Positions 9,821 to 17,630 are shown, numbered from the stretch's first letter. The stretch: DNA of 18,069 nt from Phycisphaera mikurensis NBRC 102666 (GCA_945870475.1 CAMBSR010000017.1:1-18069), one strand, 5' to 3'. Notes: a model not told the origin generated them from the sequence alone. Program-made: numbers and translations.

Positions 9821-11281
9821 ATGCGCATCGCGCTCGCCGCCGGCGACGGAATCGGACCGGAAATCATGTCCGCCACCCTCGAGCTCTTCGCCGCCGCAGG
9901 CGTGACGAAGCTGGTCGAGTTCGTGCCCGCAGAGATGGGCAAGGCGGTGTTCGACACCGGCAACACACGCGGCATGACCGACGAGGCGGTGCGCACGGTC
10001 GAGGACCTCGGCATCCTGTTCAAGGGCCCCATGGAGACGCCCAAGGGCGGCGGCGGCAAGTCCATCAACGTGACGGCGCGCAAGATGTGGAGCGCCTACG
10101 CCAACTACCGGCACTTCCGCACGCTGCCCGGCGTGCAGACGCCGTTCTCGCACCTCGACCTCGACTTCTGCATCGTCCGCGAGAACATCGAGGACACCTA
10201 CGGCGGCATCGAGCACCGCGTGAGCGACGACGTGATGGCGGCCAAGCGCATCATCACCGCGCCCGGCTGCGACGAGGTGCTCCGCTTCACGTTCGAGACC
10301 GCCAAGCGCATGGGCATCGACCTGGTGCACTGCAGCCACAAGGCCAACATCATGAAGATGACGGATGGCCTGTTCCTGGAGCGCTTCAAGGCCATCGCCG
10401 CGGAGTACCCGGGCATCCAGACCGGCGACGTGATCATCGACGCCCTGTGCATGAACCTGGTGATGAAGCCGCAGCAGTACAAGATGGTGGTGCTCACCAA
10501 CCTGCAGGGCGACATCGTCAGCGATCTCGCGGCGGGCCTCGTGGGCGGCCTCGGCTTTGCGCCCAGCGCCAACATCGGCCGCAACATCAGCATCTTCGAG
10601 GCCGTGCACGGCACCGCGCCGGACATCGCCGGCAAGGGCATCGCGAACCCGACGGCGCTCGTCCTCTCGGGCCTGATGATGCTCCGGCACATCGGGCTGA
10701 CGCAGCAGGCGGCAACGATCGAGAACGCCCTGCTCGCCGCACTGGAAGACGGCGCGCACACCGGCGACTTCGGCGACCGCTCCAAGCCCACGCTCGACAC
10801 CGCGTCGTACGTCAAGGCCATCGCGTCGCGCCTTGGCAAGGAGCCGAGGACCGTGAAGCCCGCGCATGCGGGCAGCTCGTCGGCCGTCACGTTCGCGCGT
10901 CCGCCGCAGCCCACCGCACCGATCACCATGCACACCTTCACGGGGCTCCGCAAGGAAGTGGCCGGGCTCGACGTCTACGTCGACCGCCGCGAAGGCGCGG
11001 CGGAGACGGCGGCACACCTTGGCAAGCTCTGCGAGGGCACGCCCTTCCGCCTGACGCTCCTCTCCTGCCGCGGCACGCAGGTCTGGCCGCGCGGCTCCAT
11101 CTACACGGAGTGCGTGGACTACTGGCGCGCGCGCTTCGAGCTGCGGGAAGGCACCACCGCCCGGCAGCAGGACGCGCTGGCGCTCCTGGCGCGCGTGGCC
11201 GAGCACGACACCGTCAGCGAATACGAGCTGCTGCGCACCTTCGACGGCGCGCGTGGCTGGACGCTGGCGCAGGGGCAGTGA
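9821..11281 (+). CDS. icd: Isocitrate dehydrogenase, Thermus-type with C-terminal extension; NAD-type cofactor site
   Basis: This 486-residue TCA-cycle enzyme oxidises isocitrate to 2-oxoglutarate. It matches Thermus thermophilus ICDH over its whole length, including the C-terminal domain of about 140 residues absent from E. coli Icd (VAGLDVYVDRREG, EGTPFRLTLLSCRGTQVWP, LLRTFDGARGW). Catalytic features are Ser81 in GGGGKSINVTARK, Tyr127 in ENIEDTYGGIEHR and Lys174 in SHKANIMKMTDG. The cofactor loop reads HGTAPDIAGKGIANP from His263: Asp268-Ile269 stand where the NADP enzymes have Lys-Tyr (E. coli 344-345), which predicts NAD+ use. ATG 9821 opens at the family N-terminus RIALAAGDGIGPE and has AGGA 8 nt upstream. 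The CLC gene follows after 6 bp, so they share a transcript. Isopropylmalate dehydrogenase is ruled out by the C-terminal domain. Confidence 0.92.
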   Translation: MRIALAAGDGIGPEIMSATLELFAAAGVTKLVEFVPAEMGKAVFDTGNTRGMTDEAVRTVEDLGILFKGPMETPKGGGGKSINVTARKMWSAYANYRHFRTLPGVQTPFSHLDLDFCIVRENIEDTYGGIEHRVSDDVMAAKRIITAPGCDEVLRFTFETAKRMGIDLVHCSHKANIMKMTDGLFLERFKAIAAEYPGIQTGDVIIDALCMNLVMKPQQYKMVVLTNLQGDIVSDLAAGLVGGLGFAPSANIGRNISIFEAVHGTAPDIAGKGIANPTALVLSGLMMLRHIGLTQQAATIENALLAALEDGAHTGDFGDRSKPTLDTASYVKAIASRLGKEPRTVKPAHAGSSSAVTFARPPQPTAPITMHTFTGLRKEVAGLDVYVDRREGAAETAAHLGKLCEGTPFRLTLLSCRGTQVWPRGSIYTECVDYWRARFELREGTTARQQDALALLARVAEHDTVSEYELLRTFDGARGWTLAQGQ

Positions 11282-11287
11282 CCGCGC

Positions 11288-13147
11288 ATGCCTGACACCG
11301 CACCACCTGCCGGATCCGGGAGCGATGTGGGCCGCGAAGGCCTGCTCCGCGCAGGACTGCTCTCCCCCGCGCAGCGCGCGGAGGCGATGGCGCGACTCGC
11401 CTCGGACTGGACGCTGGTGGCATGGGCCGCGGTGCTCGGCATTGCGGTGGCGCTCCTGGCGCTTGGCTTCATCATGCCGATCCGCTGGGCGGAACACGCG
11501 CTGGAGGCCGCGCTCCGCGGCAGCAGCGAGAGTGCCGCGCTGATCGCGGCCGTGGCACCGGTGCTCGGGGCCATCGGCACGGTGATCGTGTATGCCCTGC
11601 TCCCGATGCGCTCGCGCGGGCACGGCGTGACGCAAGTGCTCTATGCCGTGCATCGCTCCAACTCGCGGATCTCGCCGCGGCTGGCGGTGCGGCAGTGGCT
11701 GGCGGCCACGCTGACCATCGTCTCCGGCGGAAGCGCCGGTCCCGAGGGGCCGATCGTGACGATCGGCGCGACGGTCGGCTCCAACGTCGCGCGGCTCCTG
11801 CGGCGCCCTTCGCCATCGACCACCAGCACGCTGCTCGGATGCGGCGCGGCGGCCGGACTCTCCGCGGTGTTCGCGGCACCGCTCACCGGCATCTTCTTCG
11901 CGGTCGAGGTGGTGCTGCGCGACTTCTCCGCCCGCACGTTCGCACCCATCGTGGTGGCGTCGGTGCTTTCCTACGCCACGGTGCAGAGCGTGCTGGGACC
12001 GGTGGATTCGCTCTTCGGGCCTGCAGCGCGGGAGGTGGGGCCGCGCATGGCCGGCATGACCATCGGCCTCACGCCCTACTTCGTGGTGCTCGCCGGGCTG
12101 GCTGCGGTGGGCGCCGTGGTGTTCATGCGCATGCTCGAGGTCATGGAGCGGTTCTTCGCCGAGCTCGCGGTGCCGCGCTTCACCAAGCCCGTGATCGGCG
12201 CCGTGGTGCTGGGCCTTGCGGGTGCAGCGTGGGTGCTGACGCACCGGGAATCGCCGCTGCCCCCCTTCTTCGGCGGCGGCTACTGGGTGATCAACGACCT
12301 GGTCTCGAACACCGGGACGGGGAGCGCCACGTTCGCCTCCGCGCTGGTGCTCCTGGTGTGGTTCGTGAGCAAGGCGTTCGCCACGGGCACCACGCTCGGC
12401 TCCGGCTCGGCCGGCGGCCTCTTCGCTCCGAGCCTCGTGTGCGGCGCCATGATCGGCGGCGCGATGGCCGAAGCACTGCGCGCGGCGGGCATGCAGCACG
12501 TGCCGGCACCGGAACTGGTCCTCGCCGGCATGGGCTGCATGGTGGCGGCCACCACGCACGCGCCGCTCGCGGGCGCGATGCTCGTCTATGAACTGTGCCA
12601 CCAGGAGTCGGTGATCCTGCCGGTGCTCCTTGCCACCGTGATGGCCACGCTCGCGTGCCGCGCGATGCATCCCCTGAGCATGTACACGGCCGGTCTTGCC
12701 GCGCTCGGCGTGCGCCAGGGCGTGATGGCCGACCTCGCGCTCATGCGGCGCATGTCGGTGCGGCAGGTGGGGCATGTCCCCGGCGCGGTCGTGCTTGAAT
12801 CCGCACCGGGATCCACGTTCATCGAGCTGGCCGAGCTGCACGGCGCGCAGGACGTGGCGGTGATCGACGAGGAGGGCCGCTACCTCGGCATGGTCACCGG
12901 ACGCGAGATGCAGTCGGCCCTGCTCTCGCGCGAGGCGCTCGGCGCCATGAGCGCGGCGGACCTCATGCGCACCGACCTGCCGGTGACCGGCGATGCGGAA
13001 TCGGTGGAACTGGCGTTCCACAAGCTGAGCGAGCGGGAAACGGACGTGATCGCGGTGATCGATCCCGCCACGCGCCGCTTCCTCGGTGTCCTCACGCGCG
13101 ACGGCCTGATGCGCGCTTACGGCGAAGAGCTCTCGCGCGACGGGTGA
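11288..13147 (+). CDS. CLC-family chloride channel/transporter with C-terminal CBS domain pair
   Basis: This 619-residue integral membrane protein moves chloride or a similar anion. Residues about 40-475 are the CLC core. The gating glutamate is Glu153 in GGSAGPEGPIVTIGA, and the anion-site loop GLFAP is at 377-381. The GSGIP-like loop reads GHGVTQV (111-117), with His112 in place of the central serine. In APLTGIFFAVEVVLRDF, Glu207 is followed by Val208 where exchangers such as E. coli ClcA have the proton glutamate Glu203, a channel-like change. Residues from about 488 to the end form two CBS motifs (EEGRYLGMVTGREMQSALL and ATRRFLGVLTRDGLMRAYG), usually a nucleotide-sensing module. It starts 6 bp after icd. 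Its last 31 bp overlap the 3' end of the convergent MFS gene. ATG 11288 gives a short polar N-terminus; no other start is convincing. Confidence 0.93.
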   Translation: MPDTAPPAGSGSDVGREGLLRAGLLSPAQRAEAMARLASDWTLVAWAAVLGIAVALLALGFIMPIRWAEHALEAALRGSSESAALIAAVAPVLGAIGTVIVYALLPMRSRGHGVTQVLYAVHRSNSRISPRLAVRQWLAATLTIVSGGSAGPEGPIVTIGATVGSNVARLLRRPSPSTTSTLLGCGAAAGLSAVFAAPLTGIFFAVEVVLRDFSARTFAPIVVASVLSYATVQSVLGPVDSLFGPAAREVGPRMAGMTIGLTPYFVVLAGLAAVGAVVFMRMLEVMERFFAELAVPRFTKPVIGAVVLGLAGAAWVLTHRESPLPPFFGGGYWVINDLVSNTGTGSATFASALVLLVWFVSKAFATGTTLGSGSAGGLFAPSLVCGAMIGGAMAEALRAAGMQHVPAPELVLAGMGCMVAATTHAPLAGAMLVYELCHQESVILPVLLATVMATLACRAMHPLSMYTAGLAALGVRQGVMADLALMRRMSVRQVGHVPGAVVLESAPGSTFIELAELHGAQDVAVIDEEGRYLGMVTGREMQSALLSREALGAMSAADLMRTDLPVTGDAESVELAFHKLSERETDVIAVIDPATRRFLGVLTRDGLMRAYGEELSRDG

Positions 13148-14457
13148 CGGGCGAGCCACGCGCGCGAGACGATCGCCACCAGCGCGCAGGCGACGCCCAG
13201 CACCAGGAAGATGCGGTTACTCGGCATGCCGCCCCAGCGGAGCGCCAGGAAGAGCGCGCTGCCCGCGCCGCCGAGGACGAAGCTCAGCCCGTTGGCCGTT
13301 CCCAGGACGCGTCCACGTGATTCGTCAGGGGCCAGCGATTGGAGCATCGACTGCAACGGGATGATGTAGAAGCCTGCCACCAACCCGGTGGCCGCGAGAA
13401 GCGCCATCGTGATGCCGAAGCTCGCCGGCGCGAAGCCGAGCAGCCCGAAGCCGACCGCAAGCCCGCTTGCACCCATCGGCACGAACGCCGCGCGCCGCGC
13501 CGGCGTGTCGAGGTACGCGGCCAGCACGCAGCCAACGCCGATGGACACCGCGAGCGCCGCCATCAGGTACGCGGTCTCGTCGTCCGCCACACCGAGGTAC
13601 GACGAGTAGTCCGGCAGGATGAGGAGCACCACGGCCGCCACGAAGTAGAAGAAGGTCCATGCACAGGCCACGGCGAGCAGCGGCCCGCGCGACATGTCGC
13701 GGATGGTGGAGATGTAGGTGGAGAACGGATTCAGGTTGACGGGAAGCCCCGGGCTCTGCGGCACGAGCCGCGGCAGCGTGAGGCAGGTGAGGAACCCGAG
13801 CGTCACCGCCACCGCCATGGCCATGCCCGGCAGCCACGCCGAGCTACCGGACGGCACGCCTTCCGCGAACCCGGCCTTCCAGTGCTTGGAGACGATGCCG
13901 GCCACCAGCATGCCGACGATCACCGCCACGTTGGTGGCCATGTTGACGATGCCGTTGGCGCGGGCAAGCGAACGACGATCGACGAGCTCCGCGATCATGC
14001 CGTACTTCACCGGCCCGAAGAATGCGCTCACGATGGCGAACGCCACCAGCGCCGCCAATGCGCCCCATGCAGATCCACGGGAGAACTCCACGGCAGTGAA
14101 CGCCGCCACGCCGAGCGAGACGGCCTTCAGGAGGACAGTGATCCGCGACTTCGAGTGACGGTCGGCCAAGCGCCCGCCGAACGCCGAGAGCAACACGAAG
14201 GGCACGGTGAATGCAAGGCCCACCACGCCGTTGCCGCCCTCGCCGAACACCTTCTCCCACGGAGCGCCCACCGCCACCGCGAAGGAGAGCGTGCCCTTGA
14301 TGACGTTGTCGCTGCACGCCTCGAAGAACTGCGTGAGGAGGAGCGAGAGGAATCCGCGGTTCCAGAGGCCGCGCGGGTCATGGCCGCCATGGATGCGGTG
14401 ATCAACATGGACCTCACGCGCACCGGCGACAGTCAATGCCTGTGCGGCGTCGCTCAC
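13117..14457 (-). CDS. MFS transporter, LplT-like (lysophospholipid transporter family)
   Basis: This 446-residue membrane protein has the layout of the LplT/Aas N-terminal MFS domain: LWNRGFLSLLLTQFFEACSD at the start, the MFS loop GGRLADRHSKSRI, then FFGPVKYGMIAELVDRRSLA followed by RANGIVNMATNVAVIVG. LplT flips lysophospholipids inward for re-acylation; whether this protein does so is inferred, as no acyltransferase domain or gene adjoins it. The start GTG 14457 has GGAGG (14465-14469) 7 nt upstream and overlaps the TGA of the cyclophilin gene as GTGA, indicating translational coupling. Reading further upstream is in frame but is only the antisense-type shadow of the cyclophilin gene. The 3' end overlaps the convergent CLC gene by 31 bp. 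Confidence 0.85.
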   Translation of the reverse strand: MSDAAQALTVAGAREVHVDHRIHGGHDPRGLWNRGFLSLLLTQFFEACSDNVIKGTLSFAVAVGAPWEKVFGEGGNGVVGLAFTVPFVLLSAFGGRLADRHSKSRITVLLKAVSLGVAAFTAVEFSRGSAWGALAALVAFAIVSAFFGPVKYGMIAELVDRRSLARANGIVNMATNVAVIVGMLVAGIVSKHWKAGFAEGVPSGSSAWLPGMAMAVAVTLGFLTCLTLPRLVPQSPGLPVNLNPFSTYISTIRDMSRGPLLAVACAWTFFYFVAAVVLLILPDYSSYLGVADDETAYLMAALAVSIGVGCVLAAYLDTPARRAAFVPMGASGLAVGFGLLGFAPASFGITMALLAATGLVAGFYIIPLQSMLQSLAPDESRGRVLGTANGLSFVLGGAGSALFLALRWGGMPSNRIFLVLGVACALVAIVSRAWLARHPSRESSSP

Positions 14458-15479
14458 TTCGCGGCCTCCGGGCGCACAATGCGCGGCTCGGCGCGCCCGC
14501 TGCCCGGCACCCACGCCTTCGCGGGCTGCGCGAAAGCACGCGTCACCGTCACCGGCAGCTTCGGCCGTCCCGTCTCCGTGTCGGCAATCTCCCCGCGCTC
14601 CGCGGCGAGGATGGCCTCGGTGCCTTCCACGGCCTCGCCGTAGGCGCAGTACTGGCCATCGAGCCGCGCGGTCTCCTCGCGCGTGAGGGCCACGAACCAC
14701 TGGCTGCCGGCGCTGTCCGGCCAGTCGTTGCGCGCCATGGAGATCACGCCGAAATCGTGCTGTAGCGCGGACGGCTCGAGCGCAATGTCGTAGCCCGGCC
14801 CGCCGTCGCCGGTGGCGGTGGGGTCGCCGCCCTGGATGACGAAGGGCTTTCCCGCGCGACCCTTCGGCACCACGCGATGGATGATGGTGCCGTCGTAGAA
14901 GCCGCGCGCGGCGAGCTCCACGAAGTTGCGCGCGGTGTTCGGCGCGCAGTCCGGCCGCATGGCAAAGCGCATCCGGCCGGCGGTGGTCTCGAACACCACG
15001 TCCATGTCGAGCTCCACGCGGAACCCGGAGCGCGGCGCCGGATCTTCCTTCGCCCAGGAGCGCTGTGCCTCCTGGTGGGCGGCGTTCGATGGGTCAATCA
15101 GGCGATCGCCCCAGCCGATCACGCGCGTGAACTTCGTCTTGCCGTCCGGGCGCGTGTCCTGCATGGTGCGGATGGTGGGCCTGCCGTCGAGTGGCACCAC
15201 CACCAGCGGCGCATCCTTCGGCTGGCCCGCCACCACCGCCTGCACGCGTACGGCGCGCGGCGCCTGGCGGATGGCGGGAAGGAGCTTCGCAAGATCCACT
15301 TCGCCGGCTGGCGCCTCGGCGCGCGCCAACACCGTGCCGACGGCGTCCATCATCACCAGCTCGCACCCGGTGGCGGCGCGGGCGCGGATCGGCCCGGTGG
15401 GCGATGCGAAGGGCGCCCCCGGCACCGGCTCCAGCTGGAGTGCGAGGGCGGCCACGAGCGGGAGGAATGCGCCGGTCAT
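14454..15479 (-). CDS. Exported cyclophilin-type peptidyl-prolyl cis-trans isomerase with unassigned N-terminal region
   Basis: The protein has 341 residues. A hydrophobic N-terminus (residues 4-16) suggests export to the periplasm, where it would speed proline isomerisation during folding. Residues 158-320 form the cyclophilin domain: VFETTAGRMRFAMRPDCAPN, FYDGTIIHRVVP with catalytic Arg202, FVIQGGDPTA, AGSQWFVAL with Gln260, and DGQYCAYGEAVEG. An eight-residue insert separates HRVV from FVIQGGD. Arg272 precedes LDG where cyclophilin A has Trp121. Residues 25-157 match nothing I recognise. ATG 15479 has GATACT 6 nt upstream; ATG 15506 would add nine residues including an Arg that would improve the signal peptide, so the start is not certain. 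It is coupled by GTGA overlap to the LplT-like gene and is divergent from the sulfotransferase gene. Confidence 0.9.
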   Translation of the reverse strand: MTGAFLPLVAALALQLEPVPGAPFASPTGPIRARAATGCELVMMDAVGTVLARAEAPAGEVDLAKLLPAIRQAPRAVRVQAVVAGQPKDAPLVVVPLDGRPTIRTMQDTRPDGKTKFTRVIGWGDRLIDPSNAAHQEAQRSWAKEDPAPRSGFRVELDMDVVFETTAGRMRFAMRPDCAPNTARNFVELAARGFYDGTIIHRVVPKGRAGKPFVIQGGDPTATGDGGPGYDIALEPSALQHDFGVISMARNDWPDSAGSQWFVALTREETARLDGQYCAYGEAVEGTEAILAAERGEIADTETGRPKLPVTVTRAFAQPAKAWVPGSGRAEPRIVRPEAAK

Positions 15480-15485
15480 GGCCGC

Positions 15486-15491
15486 AGTATC
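15486..15491 (-). promoter_or_regulatory. Putative -10 element (GATACT) of the cyclophilin gene
   Basis: GATACT on the minus strand ends 6 nt before ATG 15479, matching the DedA arrangement. It faces away from the sulfotransferase -10, 10 bp distant. If the alternative start ATG 15506 is used, this element lies inside the coding region and is not the promoter. Confidence 0.35.
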
Positions 15492-15501
15492 GCCCCTCCC
15501 G

Positions 15502-15507
15502 TACATT
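15502..15507 (+). promoter_or_regulatory. Putative -10 element (TACATT) of the sulfotransferase gene
   Basis: TACATT ends 10 nt before ATG 15518, giving a predicted leader of about 2-4 nt with no Shine-Dalgarno. No -35 consensus was seen; that position falls on the start codon region of the divergent cyclophilin gene. Confidence 0.45.
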
Positions 15508-15517
15508 CACGCCACCG

Positions 15518-16093
15518 ATGCCCGCTTCCCTGCCCGTCACCGTGGTCTCCGGCCTGCCTCGCTCCGGCACCAGCCTCGCCATGCAGATGATCCACGCGGG
15601 CGGCATCCCCGCGCTCACCGACGGCCAGCGCACCAGCGACGACAGCAACCCGCGCGGGTACTTCGAGCTCGAACGCGTCAAGCAGCTGAAGCAGGACAAG
15701 TCATGGCTCGACGAGGCCGCAGGCAAGGTGGTCAAGGTGATCCACCTCCTGCTCGCGGAGCTTCCCGACGACCGGCCGTATCGCGTGGTGTTCATGCAGC
15801 GCGACCTGCGAGAGGTGGTGCAGAGCCAGGCCACCATGCTGGCCCGCAGCGGACGCCCGGGAGGGCAACTTGCGCCGGAGCGACTGATCGCCGTCTACGA
15901 GCAGCAGCTGAAGACCGTCGAGCAGTGGCTTGCGGCGCGCCCCAACTTCAGCGTGCTGCGCGTGCCGTATGCGCAGCTGGTGTCGGATCCCGCAGGCGTC
16001 GTGCCCACGGTGAACGCGTTCCTCGGCGGAACGCTCGACGAAGCACGCATGCGCGCCGCCGTCGACCCGGGGCTGCACCGCAACAAGGCCTAG
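15518..16093 (+). CDS. Short PAPS-type sulfotransferase family protein
   Basis: This 191-residue protein begins with the sulfotransferase phosphosulfate loop VVSGLPRSGTSLAMQM (residues 9-24), followed by NPRGYFELERVK. The second PAPS-contact element is VVFMQRDLREVVQSQATML, with Arg95 and Ser103 at the 3'-phosphate positions. The C-terminal FLGG segment is typical of the family. It is shorter than usual sulfotransferases (about 250-300), but all visible nucleotide motifs are intact and no frameshift was seen. The acceptor is unknown; it may sulfate a glycan, peptide or small molecule. ATG 15518 is the only sensible start, four residues before the first strand. It is 38 bp from the divergent cyclophilin gene and ends 31 bp from the convergent sulfatase gene. 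P-loop kinases can look similar, but the R/S pair favours sulfotransferase. Confidence 0.8.
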   Translation: MPASLPVTVVSGLPRSGTSLAMQMIHAGGIPALTDGQRTSDDSNPRGYFELERVKQLKQDKSWLDEAAGKVVKVIHLLLAELPDDRPYRVVFMQRDLREVVQSQATMLARSGRPGGQLAPERLIAVYEQQLKTVEQWLAARPNFSVLRVPYAQLVSDPAGVVPTVNAFLGGTLDEARMRAAVDPGLHRNKA

Positions 16094-16124
16094 GCGCGCA
16101 TCGTCCCGCGCGCGTATTGCTGCG

Positions 16125-17618
16125 TCACTTCGGCGATGCCGGGGCGCCGGTACCCGCAGGCGGCGCCGGACGCGGGCCATTGCCGCCCTTCCCGCCGCCA
16201 CCACCCTTCCCTCCGGCACCGCGCCCACCCGGACCGCCGCGCGCGCCCGCTTTCTCGCCTCGGTCGAGGGCCGCCACGGCGCCTTCGCCGAGACCGGCCC
16301 GAATGTGCTCGCGCAGCACCGACAGCATCGCCTTCGTGCGATCGGCCTGCTCGGACGACAGGTCGTGCGCCTCGCGCATGTCCTTCGAGAGGTCGAAGAG
16401 CTGGGCCTGCTTCGTGTCCCAGTAGTAGAGAAGCTTCCAGTCGCCCTGGCGCATGGCCGTCTGCGGATGGTCCACTTCCACCGGCATGTGCCAGACCATG
16501 CGGTCGATCGGTCGCGCCACCGCGTCGGCACCCTTCTGGAGGACCGGCTTCCAGCTTCCGCCTTCGACGCCCTTCGGCGGCGCGGTGCCGGCCTTCGCAA
16601 GGTCGAGGATGGTGGGCAGCAGGTCGTAGGACACCACCGGCACCGTGCTGTTGCCGGCCTTCACGCCGGGCCCGGCCACGATGAGTGGCACGCGGATGCC
16701 ACCTTCCCAGAGCGTGGTCTTTCCGCCCTGCAGCACGCCGGTGCGGCCGCCGTTGTCCGACATGTAGATGACGTACGTGTTGCCTGCGATGCCGAGCGTC
16801 TCGAGGTCCTTCAGCACGCTGCCGATGCAGGTGTCGAGGTCCTCGGTCATGGCCGCCATCACCGCGCCGCCGCCCTTTCCGGCACCCTTCCCGGCGCCCG
16901 TGTCGACCGACTGACCCTCGTACTTGGCAAGCGTGGTTGCCAGCGCCTGCGGCTTCTGGTGCGGCGCGTAGTAGGAAAGCTGCAGGTAGAAGGGATGCCC
17001 CGACTTCACCTGCTCGCCCATGAATTCGTGCGCGCGCTTCGTGATGCTGAACGATCGCTTCGGGTCGAGCGGGTCCGCCGAATCACCCGTCTCGTTCTGC
17101 GTGATGCCGTCGCTCACGTCGAACCCGAGCGACGCCGGCGTGTTCCGCCACTGCCACTTGCCAAGGTGCGCCGCGCGATAGGAAGGATCGATCCGCTTCA
17201 GCGAGTTCACCATGGAATCGGCCGCGGGCGTCTTCCATTCGGACATCCCCTTGTCCACGCAGTTGTTGCTCGCCGTGGTGCGGCCGGTGATGATCGACGC
17301 GCGCGAGCACTCGCACTTGCAGTGCGATGCATACGCCTGCGAGAAGGTCATCCCGCGCGCCGCGAGCGCATCCAGGTTCGGCATGCGGAACGACGCGGTC
17401 TTGCTTGCGGCATCGCCGGGAATCATGGGCACCGAGGTCCCGTTCCATGCCTGGTCATCCACGAGGATGAAGACGAAGTTGGGCGGCACGGCGGGTGCTG
17501 CCTTCGCCGCACCCGCCGCCGGAGGGGCCTTGGCCGATTCCGGCGGCACCCCCATCGCCGCAATCGCGAGGATGGAGGCGGACACGATGCCGAGGTATCG
17601 AAGCGCGTACGAGGTCAT
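16125..17618 (-). CDS. Exported type I sulfatase (formylglycine family) with altered active-site motifs
   Basis: The protein has 497 residues: a signal peptide (residues 7-22), an Ala/Pro linker, the sulfatase domain (47 to about 455) and a Gly/Lys/Pro-rich low-complexity tail of about 40. The metal-site Asp54-Asp55 lie in FILVDDQAW, and SDNGG, KTTLWEGGIRVP and APHQKP are conserved. The formylglycine motif C-x-P-S-R-x(4)-T-G-R reads C-E-C-S-R-A-S-I-I-T-G-R: Cys102 and Arg106 are kept, but the proline is Cys104, and another Cys (100) precedes. The GKWH motif reads LGKWQW, with Lys154 kept and the histidine replaced by Gln156. ATG 17618 starts the signal peptide and has AAGGAG 12 nt upstream. 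No maturase gene is in the window. Substrate unknown; a sulfated glycan is likely for the family. Reduced or altered activity is possible. Confidence 0.9.
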   Translation of the reverse strand: MTSYALRYLGIVSASILAIAAMGVPPESAKAPPAAGAAKAAPAVPPNFVFILVDDQAWNGTSVPMIPGDAASKTASFRMPNLDALAARGMTFSQAYASHCKCECSRASIITGRTTASNNCVDKGMSEWKTPAADSMVNSLKRIDPSYRAAHLGKWQWRNTPASLGFDVSDGITQNETGDSADPLDPKRSFSITKRAHEFMGEQVKSGHPFYLQLSYYAPHQKPQALATTLAKYEGQSVDTGAGKGAGKGGGAVMAAMTEDLDTCIGSVLKDLETLGIAGNTYVIYMSDNGGRTGVLQGGKTTLWEGGIRVPLIVAGPGVKAGNSTVPVVSYDLLPTILDLAKAGTAPPKGVEGGSWKPVLQKGADAVARPIDRMVWHMPVEVDHPQTAMRQGDWKLLYYWDTKQAQLFDLSKDMREAHDLSSEQADRTKAMLSVLREHIRAGLGEGAVAALDRGEKAGARGGPGGRGAGGKGGGGGKGGNGPRPAPPAGTGAPASPK

Positions 17619-17630
17619 GTTGGTTGCATT

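Noticed and set aside
9575..13159. Very long open frame on the minus strand (1194 codons) antisense to icd and the CLC gene
   Set aside because: Its translation is His/Arg/Glu/Ala-rich with no domain, as expected for the antisense of GC-rich codons; both sense genes have full family motifs.
14458..14700. Extended N-terminus for the LplT-like MFS protein
   Set aside because: The added region is Arg/Gly-rich and lies over the cyclophilin gene; GTG 14457 has a strong GGAGG and a GTGA coupling.
16125..17618. Sulfatase as a pseudogene because of the altered motifs
   Set aside because: The frame is intact with a signal peptide, and the candidate formylglycine Cys, Arg106, Lys154 and metal ligands are kept, so I treat it as a divergent functional protein.
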